47,915 bases of DNA from Bacteriovorax sp. (lineage in GTDB: Bacteria; Bdellovibrionota; Bacteriovoracia; Bacteriovoracales; Bacteriovoracaceae): positions 1 to 47,915 of the forward strand of contig JAQTTZ010000021.1 of assembly GCA_028710485.1 (NCBI GenBank), in the 5' to 3' direction. A model generated the notes under the pieces. The model worked only from the letters and a program-made list of their open reading frames with translations, made no database searches and had not been told where the DNA came from. Positions within the stretch are counted from its first letter, which is position 1; each line of letters starts with the position of its first letter. A program made the translations under genes and the position numbers. This document shows, piece by piece, positions 23,805 through 32,127 of this stretch.

Positions 23805-24347
23805 ATGATCAGCTATAAATTTATTACTAAAGATGAATTTGTTCCTTTATTTAGAAAATACCGTCCAGAGATTTTTCAAGACAATAACGACATTGATATA
23901 AATGCACTCTACACTGAATCCGAAAAAGAAAAGACTGCAGAGCTTGATAAAATGTGCACCACTCAATATCGATTATATCTGACTGCTTGGGATGATGAAA
24001 AACTAGTTGGATGGTCTTGGGGATTCCAAAAAAGTGGACTTGAATTTTATATGTGCAATAGTGCCATTTTTCCCGAATATCGTAGAAAAGGAATTTATAC
24101 TGAGCTTGTAAAGAAAGTTGTAAGTAAAGCACAAGAAGATGGTTTTCAAGAAATTACATCAAAGCATCACCTCGATAATAATGCAGTCATCATACCAAAA
24201 CTAAAAACGGGATTTATCATTCAAGGATTCGAAACTAATCCTCGTTTTGGACTATTGGCTAATTTAATTTGCTATAAATCAAATACTATTCTTAATGTTC
24301 ACAATCAGAGAACTGGTTTTAAAAAGGCATCAAATTCAGCCAACTAG
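23805..24347 (+). CDS. GNAT acetyltransferase
   Basis: 180 residues. The acetyl-CoA motif is CNSAIFPEYRRKGIYTELVKK (about 84-104, with RRKGI), preceded by the beta strand KLVGWSWGFQKSGLEFYM. The second half (NNAVIIPKLKTGFIIQGFE) replaces the usual N-x-x-A-x-x-F-Y motif. The N-terminal part contains YRPEIFQDNNDI. Substrate unknown. GAGGTAAAAA precedes the ATG. It is bracketed by repeats R2 and R3; R3 starts on its stop codon. Confidence 0.8.
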   Translation: MISYKFITKDEFVPLFRKYRPEIFQDNNDIDINALYTESEKEKTAELDKMCTTQYRLYLTAWDDEKLVGWSWGFQKSGLEFYMCNSAIFPEYRRKGIYTELVKKVVSKAQEDGFQEITSKHHLDNNAVIIPKLKTGFIIQGFETNPRFGLLANLICYKSNTILNVHNQRTGFKKASNSAN

Positions 24348-24380
24348 TTCGAAAGTTATCCAGCGGAGTGTGCTATTTTA
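24347..24380. repeat. Short repeat R3 overlapping a stop codon
   Basis: GTTCGAAAGTTATCCAGCGG then AGTGTGCTATTTT begins at the last base of the GNAT stop. A weak inverted partner (ATAACAATTTCG) lies about 60 bases further. Same orientation as R1 and R2. Confidence 0.55.
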
Positions 24381-24425
24381 ACTCTCGAATTTTGCAACTT
24401 GCAGTTTTATAACAATTTCGCAGGG

Positions 24426-25049
24426 TCAGCAATTAAAACCACTCACCAAGTTGGTAATTATATTAGTTACTAGCATTTGACCTGATTTTATATTATTTCC
24501 TAATGGCTTAAACTGACGATCTATAAAGAGAAGAGTTGCTCCGTGAATAGCGGCCCAAAGCTGACGTGCAACTGATCTAGTCTCATCAATTTTTATAATC
24601 TTCGCCTCTTGATTTTCTCGAACGACACTAAGTACAAGTTCTAAAATTTTATCCGCAGCGATTTTCAAACTTTCAGAAGTTTCAAATTCTGGAATATTTT
24701 GACTAAACATTAATCTAAAGTGATCTGGATGTTCAGATGCCCAAGAAAAATATCCTAAACCTAACTTCAATAATTTTTCAAATGGTTTAATTTCTTTGGC
24801 CATCGATTGCGAAATTTGTTGGTGCATTTTTTCAAAACCATCTTGAGCAAGGGCGGCGAGTAGCGCTTCTTTATCGCTAAAATGTCGATAGGGGGCCTGA
24901 TGGGTAACACCAGCTTTTTTTGCGACCTCACGAATTGAGAGACCCGCGACTCCAACTTCTTCAATTACTTGCAAACTAGTCGTTAGAATAGCTTCACGTA
25001 AGTTTCCGTGGCGGTAAGAAGTCTTTGTTTTTTTGAGAATTTTTGACAT
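24426..25049 (-). CDS. TetR/AcrR-family transcriptional regulator
   Basis: 207 residues. The N-terminal helix-turn-helix is canonical: RHGNLREAILTTSLQVIEEVG, then LSIREVAKKAGVTHQAPYRHFSDKEALL (residues about 12-66). The C-terminal domain carries FRLMFSQNIPEF and RQLWAAIHGATLLFI, as in TetR_C regulators with a WHG-like motif. It is divergent from an alpha/beta hydrolase gene, with two perfect palindromes between them, so it probably represses both. The effector may be a hydrolase substrate. Confidence 0.92.
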   Translation of the reverse strand: MSKILKKTKTSYRHGNLREAILTTSLQVIEEVGVAGLSIREVAKKAGVTHQAPYRHFSDKEALLAALAQDGFEKMHQQISQSMAKEIKPFEKLLKLGLGYFSWASEHPDHFRLMFSQNIPEFETSESLKIAADKILELVLSVVRENQEAKIIKIDETRSVARQLWAAIHGATLLFIDRQFKPLGNNIKSGQMLVTNIITNLVSGFNC

Positions 25050-25071
25050 ATTTTAAATGATCGCACATAAG

Positions 25072-25092
25072 TATGTAGACAGCAACTACATA
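25072..25092. promoter_or_regulatory. TetR operator 1
   Basis: TATGTAG and CTACATA flank ACAGCAA, a perfect 7-7-7 palindrome between the divergent regulator and hydrolase genes. Confidence 0.7.
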
Positions 25093-25095
25093 TAA

Positions 25096-25110
25096 GTAGA
25101 CAATGTCTAC
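25096..25110. promoter_or_regulatory. TetR operator 2
   Basis: GTAGACA and TGTCTAC around a single A, a perfect 15-base palindrome. It shares GTAGACA with operator 1 and covers the region just before the hydrolase ribosome site, where bound protein would block transcription. Confidence 0.7.
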
Positions 25111-25129
25111 GGCTGTAAGGGAGGTACTT

Positions 25130-26029
25130 GTGAAAAATGTATTCATTATTCTTACTAGTGTTTTAATAAACACTGCTTGCGCATCCAATATCTTAAAACC
25201 AATAGAAGGGATTTCAAATCATCTATCAATCCCGATAATTCTTCAGGTAGGCGAAGGTTCAATTACTTTTGAGGATTCAATGGGGCCAGGTCCTGTTATT
25301 GTATGTATTCCAGGAATGGGCGATACACGCGGCCAATTTCGTTTCATAGCACCCCTGCTTGTCAAAGCTGGATATCGTGTAATCACTGTAGATCCTCGCG
25401 GACAAGGGAACTCTGATGCAACTTTTAGCAGCTATACTGCGAGTGCAGTTGGTGAAGATATTATTAAACTTATAGATCAATTAGGGACAGATGTGTTTGT
25501 AATGGGAAATTCTTCCGGAGGAGCATCGGCCGCTTGGGTAGCTGGCCATCTGCCACAAAAAGTAAAAGGAGTTATTTTCATTGCCGCTTTTTTAAGAGAT
25601 CACCCCTTGAGTTTATTTAATCGAATTCTTCTGCAAGCAGCACTTAGAGGCCCCTGGGCCGCATCCTCGTGGATCACTTATTATGATGGATTATTTATTT
25701 CAGTGCCTCCTAAAGATCAAGAGCGGTACACCAACGCTCTTAAAGAAAGCTTGAATCAGGAAGGTCATATTTTAGCACTTCGTCAAATGGTCTTTGCGTC
25801 TAAGAGTGATGTCGAAGTTCAATTGAAAGATATAAAGTCACCAGTTCTTGCCATTGGTGGTAGCAAAGATCCGGATTTTTTAAATCCTGAAGATGAAATT
25901 AACTGGATTTTAAAAGTGTTAACTGGCGAAAAAGCGATGATCGCAGGAGCTGGTCACTATCCTCATCTAGAGTACCCTGACCAAATATTAAAATTGGTTG
26001 ATAAATTTATTAAGAGCCACAAGAATTAA
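25130..26029 (+). CDS. Alpha/beta hydrolase, exported
   Basis: 299 residues from GTG 25130, chosen because GGGAGG lies 6 bases upstream; an ATG at 25103 is inside operator 2 and is less likely. A signal-like start (MKNVFIILTSVLINTACAS) leads to the hydrolase fold: oxyanion loop CIPGMGDTRGQF, VDPRGQGNSD, nucleophile elbow MGNSSGGAS and the final His in GHYPHLEYPDQI. The acid is in SKDPDF. An esterase or haloperoxidase-like role is likely; substrate unknown. Confidence 0.88.
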   Translation: MKNVFIILTSVLINTACASNILKPIEGISNHLSIPIILQVGEGSITFEDSMGPGPVIVCIPGMGDTRGQFRFIAPLLVKAGYRVITVDPRGQGNSDATFSSYTASAVGEDIIKLIDQLGTDVFVMGNSSGGASAAWVAGHLPQKVKGVIFIAAFLRDHPLSLFNRILLQAALRGPWAASSWITYYDGLFISVPPKDQERYTNALKESLNQEGHILALRQMVFASKSDVEVQLKDIKSPVLAIGGSKDPDFLNPEDEINWILKVLTGEKAMIAGAGHYPHLEYPDQILKLVDKFIKSHKN

Positions 26030-26324
26030 CAATATAGGTTGATAATCAAAAGACTTAAGCATTATTCGAGCTGCTTTTCGCACTTCGCTTGAATACGTGC
26101 TCTCATTCAAAAGGCATAACTTAATCAAATGATGAAATTTCATAAAGAGTATGTAACCAGAGAGAGAAATTTTGCCACACAAATGAAAATGAGATTCTCA
26201 ATAGGTCCAGTTTGATTTCAAATTTATCAAAGGATTAAATATCATTTTTTTTTAATTATTTTGGATAAATTCTTGCAAAAAAACTTTCTTGATAATCCAG
26301 ACTTAAAAACGCAAGGAGTGTTTA
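26030..26324. other. Intergenic region, nothing recognised
   Basis: AT-rich, with no open frame, repeat or hairpin I can support. It must contain the promoter of the di-haem cytochrome, but no convincing -35/-10 pair stands out. Confidence 0.4.
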
Positions 26325-27611
26325 ATGAATTTAAAAAAAATAGAATCATCAGCGCGTAGATTTTTATTCGTTGTCCCTATGTTAATCATAACTGGAGTAC
26401 ATGCTTCGACTTCAGATAAATTAATTGAAGAAGGTCGATATATTTTTCGTTATGACACTTTTGGATCAGAACATTATTGGGGAGATCAGCTTAAACTTCA
26501 TGATGCTATTAAAGGTCAAAAAAATGGAGGAGTAGGCCCAGGATTAAGCCCTAAAGGCGCTTTAAAGGCAGGATTGAAAGTTGATATTGGAAAATTGCCA
26601 GATGATCTCATCAAGGCAATTAAAGCAAATACTGTGAACTTAGATGATCCTGATACAACAGTGGCCTTGCTAAAATTAGATTCCATTGTTGGTGTAAAAG
26701 GAATTTTCGATGGGAAAGTTTTAAAATCGGTGGGGATACAATGTGCCCTTTGTCACTCAACCGTTGATAATTCACTAACCGAAGGAATCGGAAATCGGCT
26801 TGATGGCTGGCCAAATCGGGATCTTAATGTCGGAGCAGTTGTTGCGATGGCACCCAATTTAAAACCTATTCAAGATGCACTCGGTGCTGACAATGCGACT
26901 GTAAAAACAGTTCTGCTAAGTTGGGGGCCAGGCAAGTATGATGCTGAACTTAACGTTGATGGAAAGGCCTTTCGACCAGATGGAAAATCAGGAGCTACAC
27001 TTTTGCCTGCAGCTTTTGGACTTGCGGGAGTGAACCTTCATACATACACAGGATGGGGAAGTGTGCCTTATTGGAACGCCTATGTCGCCGTTACTCAGAT
27101 GCATGGACAAGGAACATTTTTTGATTCTCGACTAAATAATAATGTGAAATATCCGTTAGCTGTAAAAAATGGAACTTGGGATATTCGGAATAAAACGGAT
27201 CTCGTCACTTCTAAACTGGCAGCTCTTCAACATTATCAGTTATCTCTTCAAGCACCAAAACCAGACGATAAAACCTTCAACAAAGAGGCCGCCAGTAGGG
27301 GGCAAATTATTTTCGAAGGAAAAGCAAAGTGTATAAGCTGTCACGTACCACCACTTTATACAGAACCGGGATGGAATATGCATTCTGCTCAAGAAATAGG
27401 AATTGATAACTTCCAGGCAAGCAGATCTCCTGATGGAGGATATCGCACAACTCCTTTAAAAGGATTATTTGTTCGAGAAAAAGGAGGGTTCTATCATGAT
27501 GGCAGATTTGCCACTTATAGAGATGTAATCAATCACTACGATAACCTAAAACATTTGGACCTTAGCAATTCGGAGAAAGAAGATCTCGAGGATTATCTAA
27601 GATCTTTATAA
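26325..27611 (+). CDS. Di-haem c-type cytochrome, CcpA/MauG-like
   Basis: 428 residues with a signal peptide ending near VHAS (residue 28). Two haem c sites are present: CALCH (140-144) and CISCH (336-340). The end (YRTTPLKGLFVREKGGFYHD, then GRFATYRDVINHYD) is typical of di-haem peroxidase relatives. The large middle domain (about 150-320) differs from classic cytochrome c peroxidase, so electron-transfer or oxidase-type chemistry is as likely as H2O2 reduction. Periplasmic. AAGGAG precedes the ATG. Confidence 0.87.
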   Translation: MNLKKIESSARRFLFVVPMLIITGVHASTSDKLIEEGRYIFRYDTFGSEHYWGDQLKLHDAIKGQKNGGVGPGLSPKGALKAGLKVDIGKLPDDLIKAIKANTVNLDDPDTTVALLKLDSIVGVKGIFDGKVLKSVGIQCALCHSTVDNSLTEGIGNRLDGWPNRDLNVGAVVAMAPNLKPIQDALGADNATVKTVLLSWGPGKYDAELNVDGKAFRPDGKSGATLLPAAFGLAGVNLHTYTGWGSVPYWNAYVAVTQMHGQGTFFDSRLNNNVKYPLAVKNGTWDIRNKTDLVTSKLAALQHYQLSLQAPKPDDKTFNKEAASRGQIIFEGKAKCISCHVPPLYTEPGWNMHSAQEIGIDNFQASRSPDGGYRTTPLKGLFVREKGGFYHDGRFATYRDVINHYDNLKHLDLSNSEKEDLEDYLRSL

Positions 27612-27636
27612 AAAAATAATCGTGAGTTTTAAATTC

Positions 27637-27666
27637 AGGTCTTAGTTCATTGATGAACTAAGACCT
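27637..27666. terminator. Strong convergent terminator
   Basis: AGGTCTTAGTTCAT (27637-27650) and its exact inverse ATGAACTAAGACCT (27653-27666) are separated by 2 bases. The 14-bp stem lies between two convergent genes; modest T-rich stretches follow on both strands. Confidence 0.75.
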
Positions 27667-27672
27667 AGTAAA

Positions 27673-28719
27673 TTATTTTCGGCGGAACAATTTTTTTGAT
27701 TGGTATACATTCTGATTGACCCCTAAAGGTTTCCCATTGAATGTTAATACATTCCACTGAATCTTCAAATCCTCACTTGAAAAATGAAAACGACCAAGAT
27801 GTGGATGGTGAGAATTTTTCGAGTTGGATGATAATCCGGAATCCACCACGAAACTAATATCATCTCCTTGATGGTTAAAATCCCAGGGAACCGTGATTTC
27901 TGCTTCTTCTTTTTGATTTGAAGCTGAAAAGACGTAAAGGACTTTACCTTTGAGCAATACTTGGACTGCATCCATTTCTGCATCATTTCCCGGCTCAGGG
28001 GAACGTGAAATTTTCAAATTAAACTCACTTCCATTTTGTCGATCAAGCGATGACTCTTCCTGATTTTTGAAACGACTAAGATAAGTTGCAGCTTTTGAAA
28101 AATTTCTATCTGCTTCAAAGGTGGCCGCAACTAATGAGGAGTTTGCGGCTATGATCATACCAGAAAATGCATTATCCTCGAGCTTGTCACGATTGAGCAA
28201 GGACGAAAAACGAAGAGAGGTATCATATAAAAGTAGGTCTCGATCGTTATAAACATTTTCTTTTGCTTTTTTCTCAAATATTGGAAAAGCTTTGCATGCA
28301 ATAATTCCCAGCCATTTTAGGTTGGGATGAATTTTAGTAAATATACTGGAAATATCAATGCCGTGTGAATCGACAATGCGTCCGTCAAGATTGGTCCCAG
28401 CAGCACCTTGACCACTGTTTGAGTGACTGACCCAAAACACACCAATATTGTTTTCATCATTTAGAGCTGAGAAAAGGTCGACTTGCTCGGCCTGAAAAAT
28501 GATCCTGGTATCGAAGTCGTTTGAAAAACGATCATAAAATTTTTTGGCAATGGCATCGGCCGTTTCTTGAAATTTTTCCTGTGAAAGTCCAGACACAGAG
28601 ATAAGAAGCGTAACTCGTTTTTCCTTGGGGATATTTGCGTTTGCTCCAAAGACAGCTGTTGAAATTAAGAAAGACCCTAATAAACAGATGTGGCCGATTA
28701 ATTTTACAAAATTTTTCAT
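27673..28719 (-). CDS. Secreted protein with caspase-like (clan CD) signature
   Basis: About 348 residues from the ATG at 28719, which has GGGAA 6 bases upstream. A signal peptide ends at AVFGANA. In the mature N-terminal half, IGVFWVSHSNSGQG puts a His after a hydrophobic strand (His99) and LKWLGIIACKAF puts a Cys after the next strand (Cys142). This is the His/Cys layout of caspase-fold peptidases (CHAT, C14, gingipain-like). The C-terminal third looks beta-rich. No named family recognised; peptidase activity is inferred from two short motifs only. Confidence 0.6.
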   Translation of the reverse strand: MKNFVKLIGHICLLGSFLISTAVFGANANIPKEKRVTLLISVSGLSQEKFQETADAIAKKFYDRFSNDFDTRIIFQAEQVDLFSALNDENNIGVFWVSHSNSGQGAAGTNLDGRIVDSHGIDISSIFTKIHPNLKWLGIIACKAFPIFEKKAKENVYNDRDLLLYDTSLRFSSLLNRDKLEDNAFSGMIIAANSSLVAATFEADRNFSKAATYLSRFKNQEESSLDRQNGSEFNLKISRSPEPGNDAEMDAVQVLLKGKVLYVFSASNQKEEAEITVPWDFNHQGDDISFVVDSGLSSNSKNSHHPHLGRFHFSSEDLKIQWNVLTFNGKPLGVNQNVYQSKKLFRRK

Positions 28720-28802
28720 TTGCATTCCCGGAACAAATTGTGAGTGAAAGTAAGTAACTCAGTTTTTATGTGAATTACTTACTTTCCATTTACGATTAAA
28801 AT

Positions 28803-29330
28803 TTACTGAGCTTGCTTAAGTGCGTATTGAGAGACGCGAGCTAGGCCTTCGATCCCATCTCTACTAACATTAGAATTTTTTAACAATTTTTTCCACTGAG
28901 ATATAATTTGTTTTTGAGGTGTCTTTTTGGTAATCGTTGAAGAAATTTGGTCATTACATAGATTAAAAATTTCAATATTCTTATTGTATTCATCCATTTG
29001 AACGTCTGTTAAATCCATCTTTTTAGCTTGATCTTCACTAATTTCAGTAAATTTAATACTAGAGTTTCCTTCGTCCTTAAGAAAAACAAGACCGCCTATT
29101 AAGGCCGCGCCTTCAACTAAAAAAAGAGGAACGGCCAGCGCAGTGGGAAGTTCTGCACCAGCTGCAGTTGCAGCGACGGCGACACCTACACCTCCTAACG
29201 CCGAGGCACCACCAATTGCCGCCGTGGCAGCTGCAAAGGTTACAATACCTATTCCAGCATTTGCTTTAGGTGCACTAAAAGATACTGCAAGCATCGTCAA
29301 CATCACTGTCATAACGGTTGTTTTGTTCAT
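28803..29330 (-). CDS. Exported Ala/Gly-rich protein of unknown function
   Basis: 175 residues from the ATG at 29330, which has TGGAG 7 bases upstream. After a signal peptide (MNKTTVMTVMLTMLAVSFSA) comes a long Ala/Gly/Val-rich hydrophobic stretch (about 25-85, containing AAATAAIGGASALGGVGVAV) and then a charged helical tail (SEDQAKKMDLTDVQMDEYNK). It may insert in a membrane or form an amphipathic assembly. No family recognised. It neighbours the caspase-like gene, same direction, 83 bases apart. Confidence 0.65.
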   Translation of the reverse strand: MNKTTVMTVMLTMLAVSFSAPKANAGIGIVTFAAATAAIGGASALGGVGVAVAATAAGAELPTALAVPLFLVEGAALIGGLVFLKDEGNSSIKFTEISEDQAKKMDLTDVQMDEYNKNIEIFNLCNDQISSTITKKTPQKQIISQWKKLLKNSNVSRDGIEGLARVSQYALKQAQ

Positions 29331-29342
29331 AAATATCTCCAT

Positions 29343-29763
29343 TTGATATTGTCTCGATTTATGGGCCTTGGCCGCATTATGATCTCGACGGTTATTTGTA
29401 ATGTTTTTTAATTTTGCAAATCTTGTTCCTGAAATTTATTTACAAATAATAAGGAGTTAATCTAGGTCACGTGAACAAACTTTGTTCATGTGTATAACTA
29501 CCTGACACTTAAAAGCGTGTACGGAAATCTCTATTTACAAAGTATGATGCGGTTGGAAGACAGTTTGTTCGCTCTATTGAATGTCATTATTAATTAAAAA
29601 AATATTATGTCTATAGAATAGGCTACTTAAGTCTGAACAGGGCCCCGATTTATGTCGGACTTTTGTTTCAGACTTTTTTATTCTTAGCTTTCACTTCTAA
29701 TTTTTTTGTTAATATCGGTTTATTATCCATAGAAAATTTTTCTTATCCACTCTGTAATTTTTA
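29343..29763. other. Intergenic region, nothing recognised
   Basis: AT-rich with scattered stops in all frames. GTGAACAAACTTTGTTCATG (from 29470) is a dyad, TGAACAAA against TTTGTTCA, but no gene begins close to it. Confidence 0.4.
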
Positions 29764-29862
29764 CTACTTATTAAAAAAAATCAAGCTTAAGCGGTAGCAC
29801 TCTGAGGTTTTATTCGACCTTAAATTGGAACTCATTTGATTGATTAGTTCGTCAGTATTCAT
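29764..29862 (-). pseudogene. NrsF-like anti-sigma factor fragment
   Basis: A start after ATAGGACAAAAAGTT encodes MNTDELINQMSSNLRSNKTS and stops after 32 residues. The opening is characteristic of the DUF1109/NrsF membrane anti-sigma family, which normally has about 200 residues and six membrane helices. It lies 22 bases after the ECF sigma fragment, as in intact sigF-nrsF operons. Confidence 0.6.
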
Positions 29863-29884
29863 AACTTTTTGTCCTATATTTCTT

Positions 29885-30020
29885 TTACATTTTTTCTTGT
29901 AAAGATTTAAGTTCACGGTGAACATTCACTTTTATATCACTGGCCGAATACCCTGTGAGTTTCGCGACCTCCTGAATGGAGTGGCCTTCAGGCTTGACTA
30001 ATAATTTCTTGCAGAACGTC
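29885..30020 (-). pseudogene. ECF sigma factor fragment (region 4)
   Basis: The minus strand reads KKLLVKPEGHSIQEVAKLTG then YSASDIKVNVHRELKSLQEK and a stop: the helix-turn-helix of sigma region 4 in an ECF sigma. Regions 2 and 3 are missing. It is followed by the NrsF-like start, the order seen in Caulobacter-type sigF-nrsF loci. Confidence 0.75.
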
Positions 30021-30114
30021 TTCCCGGCCTCCAGTATTTTGAAGTCCCAATCGATAGAAAGAATTTTCTACAAATTTTCCAAGCATCACTTGTAACTGAC
30101 TTAGTGTTGGCGTT

Positions 30115-30441
30115 GTGTTTCTTCAAAGTGGTTGTGAGAAGGTCACTGCTTTTTTTACTGAACTTGCAATACCTCTTTCAATGATTCAGGCCTATTTGGT
30201 GTCAGCAGTAGAACTTGTGGGTCGAGCATTGCTGATTCTGGGATTATTGACTCGCTTAACAGTGATTCCTTTAATTGTCATTATAGTTGTCGTCAGTGGG
30301 TATTATAACTGTCGTCAACCAATCAATGCGTATCCAGATGTTCTCGGATTATCATAATACCTTTATATTGTTTTGATGGGATGGATTGGCACTGGCACTG
30401 GCGGTGCCATTTCTATTGATAAGCTTTTAAATAAAAATTAA
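30115..30441 (+). pseudogene. DoxX-family membrane protein fragment
   Basis: The frame reads FLQSGCEKVTAFFTELAIPL, then AVELVGRALLILGLLTRLTV, and hits an in-frame TAA at 30355-30357. It resumes with YLYIVLMGWIGTGTGGAISI ending DKLLNKN. This is the C-terminal two-thirds of a DoxX protein with a premature stop and no N-terminus. DoxX genes often belong to ECF sigma/NrsF-controlled loci, whose remains lie just to the left. Confidence 0.75.
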
Positions 30442-30592
30442 ATTGAAAAAAAATCGTCCATTTGAAACTCAAAAGCTTTTGGTAAATCCTAATCGATACT
30501 TCTCTGAGTAAGATGACACTCAAGTAACTCTGCTCCTGTATTTGAAATTATTGCAACACCTATTGAAAGTATTAACATGATTTAATATTTAA

Positions 30593-30955
30593 TTATTTTT
30601 TAAAACAAACAAGACTAGCTTCAAAGTTATCATCTAGTTTAGTTGTTAAACTGATATCATCTTCATTAATCGAAACTTTTTTTGAAGAAAATATTTTATC
30701 TCCAGCTTCACCTTCATCTTGAGCAATAATTAGTAAAACCTTATCTCCAGTCTGTTTCACCTTGAAAGCAATAAGTCCTACTTCCAGAGCACCTCGATAA
30801 CCCTCCAGTGTTGAATTTTCTTCATTGAAGGTTAAATGAGTTCTACGATTGAAATTATCTTTTGTTAGATCACCTATACATTCTAAATCTTTAGTTGACG
30901 CTAACAAGTTAAATGAAATCGCTAAAAAGGAAAATGCAAAAATTAATTTCTTCAT
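30593..30955 (-). CDS. Small secreted protein of unknown function
   Basis: 120 residues. A signal peptide (MKKLIFAFSFLAISFNLLAS) is followed by a beta-rich mature protein with two Cys (LECIGDL and LVCFKK), likely one disulfide joining the ends. The layout (ECIG near the start, CFK at the end, alternating strands between) recurs in small periplasmic proteins, but no family is recognised. Monocistronic. Confidence 0.7.
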   Translation of the reverse strand: MKKLIFAFSFLAISFNLLASTKDLECIGDLTKDNFNRRTHLTFNEENSTLEGYRGALEVGLIAFKVKQTGDKVLLIIAQDEGEAGDKIFSSKKVSINEDDISLTTKLDDNFEASLVCFKK

Positions 30956-31478
30956 AAATGATCCAGTTGAGGCCGTTCGTTTGTATTAAAATAGCACACA
31001 ATAAAACTTTATGTTAAAGTGTGTATTTTTTTTAGACCGGTAGTTACCTACATTAGTCATTAAAGGTGTTTTAATTTATTCAATTTTAAATGACCAATAC
31101 AATTTCAGAAATTAAAGAGATGAGTTTTATATATATTCGCATTTTTAATTATAGTTGCACCCTTCGATTACACTTCTTTCACTTGCTCAGAGGGATGTCA
31201 CTCGAGGATAGGTCTATTTAGATATGTAGAAGCGTGAAATAAATTGATTCCTAGGAACGGTTAACCTATTGCTTAATATATAAATATCTCCGACTAAGCA
31301 ATTTAATTAAAGCTTCAGCAAAAAAAGAATAAGGACGATTTTTTTTGCTGTGATAAATGAAAAAAAAGTGGGATAGCGGAGGCTGACGTCAGAATTTCGT
31401 AGAAAGAATGTTAGATATTGATCGCTTTTGGGGGGCATTTTTATTCCCATTTACTTTCCAGCGCAGTATAGTTTTGCA
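30956..31478. other. Intergenic region of about 520 bases
   Basis: No frame worth calling. A 10-base palindrome CTGACGTCAG is at 31383-31392, some 90 bases before the PaiB start; it could be a regulator site, but a single short palindrome is weak evidence. Confidence 0.3.
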
Positions 31479-32105
31479 ATGTACATCCCAAAATATTCTT
31501 CCATAACTGATTTAGAGTTTTTAAAATTATTTATCCTTAATCATAGTTTTGGAACGCTTGTAAACTCTTCAAAAAATGAACTATCAGCAAATCACTATCC
31601 TTTTCTCTTAACTGAAGACAATGGCGAAATAGTTCTCTGGACTCATCTGGCGCGAAATAATCCTCAGTGGCAAGAATTATCAAGAGAACAGTGCATGGTC
31701 ATTTTTACGGGACCTCAGGCTTACATATCTCCAAGCTATTACATCAATAATTTAAATGTTCCCACTTGGAACTACACTGCTGTTCATGCGAAGTGTGAAG
31801 CAGAAGTGATTTCAGACAATGACTTAGAAAAAGAGCTTATGAAAAAAATGGTACAATTTTATGAAAACAGAAATCAGACTAATTGGAACTATAATCTTCC
31901 AGAGGGTTTTCATGAAAAATTGCTTAAGGCCATTGTCTGGATCAAATTGAAAGTTATTTCCCTTGATGGGAAATTTAAACTAAGCCAAAATCGTGAGCAA
32001 GTTGATTATGATAATTTAACTCAAATTCTTTCAAGCAAAAAATCAGACAATGAGAAAGAACTTTTAAAATACATGAAGCTAACAAATCCTTTTCAAGAGC
32101 TTTAG
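31479..32105 (+). CDS. FMN-binding negative transcriptional regulator-like protein (PaiB family)
   Basis: 208 residues from the ATG at 31479, chosen because the family opens with MYIPKYS; an ATG 51 bases earlier adds an unusual extension. Family features are HSFGTLVNS, ANHYPFLL, LWTHLARNNPQW, VIFTGPQAYISPSYY and VPTWNYTAVHAKCEAEVI: the split-barrel flavin-binding fold. PaiB was named from a Bacillus negative regulator, but many members are better seen as FMN-binding proteins. Followed after 22 bases by a HAD gene. Confidence 0.9.
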   Translation: MYIPKYSSITDLEFLKLFILNHSFGTLVNSSKNELSANHYPFLLTEDNGEIVLWTHLARNNPQWQELSREQCMVIFTGPQAYISPSYYINNLNVPTWNYTAVHAKCEAEVISDNDLEKELMKKMVQFYENRNQTNWNYNLPEGFHEKLLKAIVWIKLKVISLDGKFKLSQNREQVDYDNLTQILSSKKSDNEKELLKYMKLTNPFQEL

Positions 32106-32127
32106 TGCACCGGAGAGACGTACCGAT

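Noticed and set aside
30115..30357. Intact 80-residue DoxX protein
   Set aside because: Homologous sequence continues in frame beyond the stop, and the N-terminal part is missing, so it is a broken gene.
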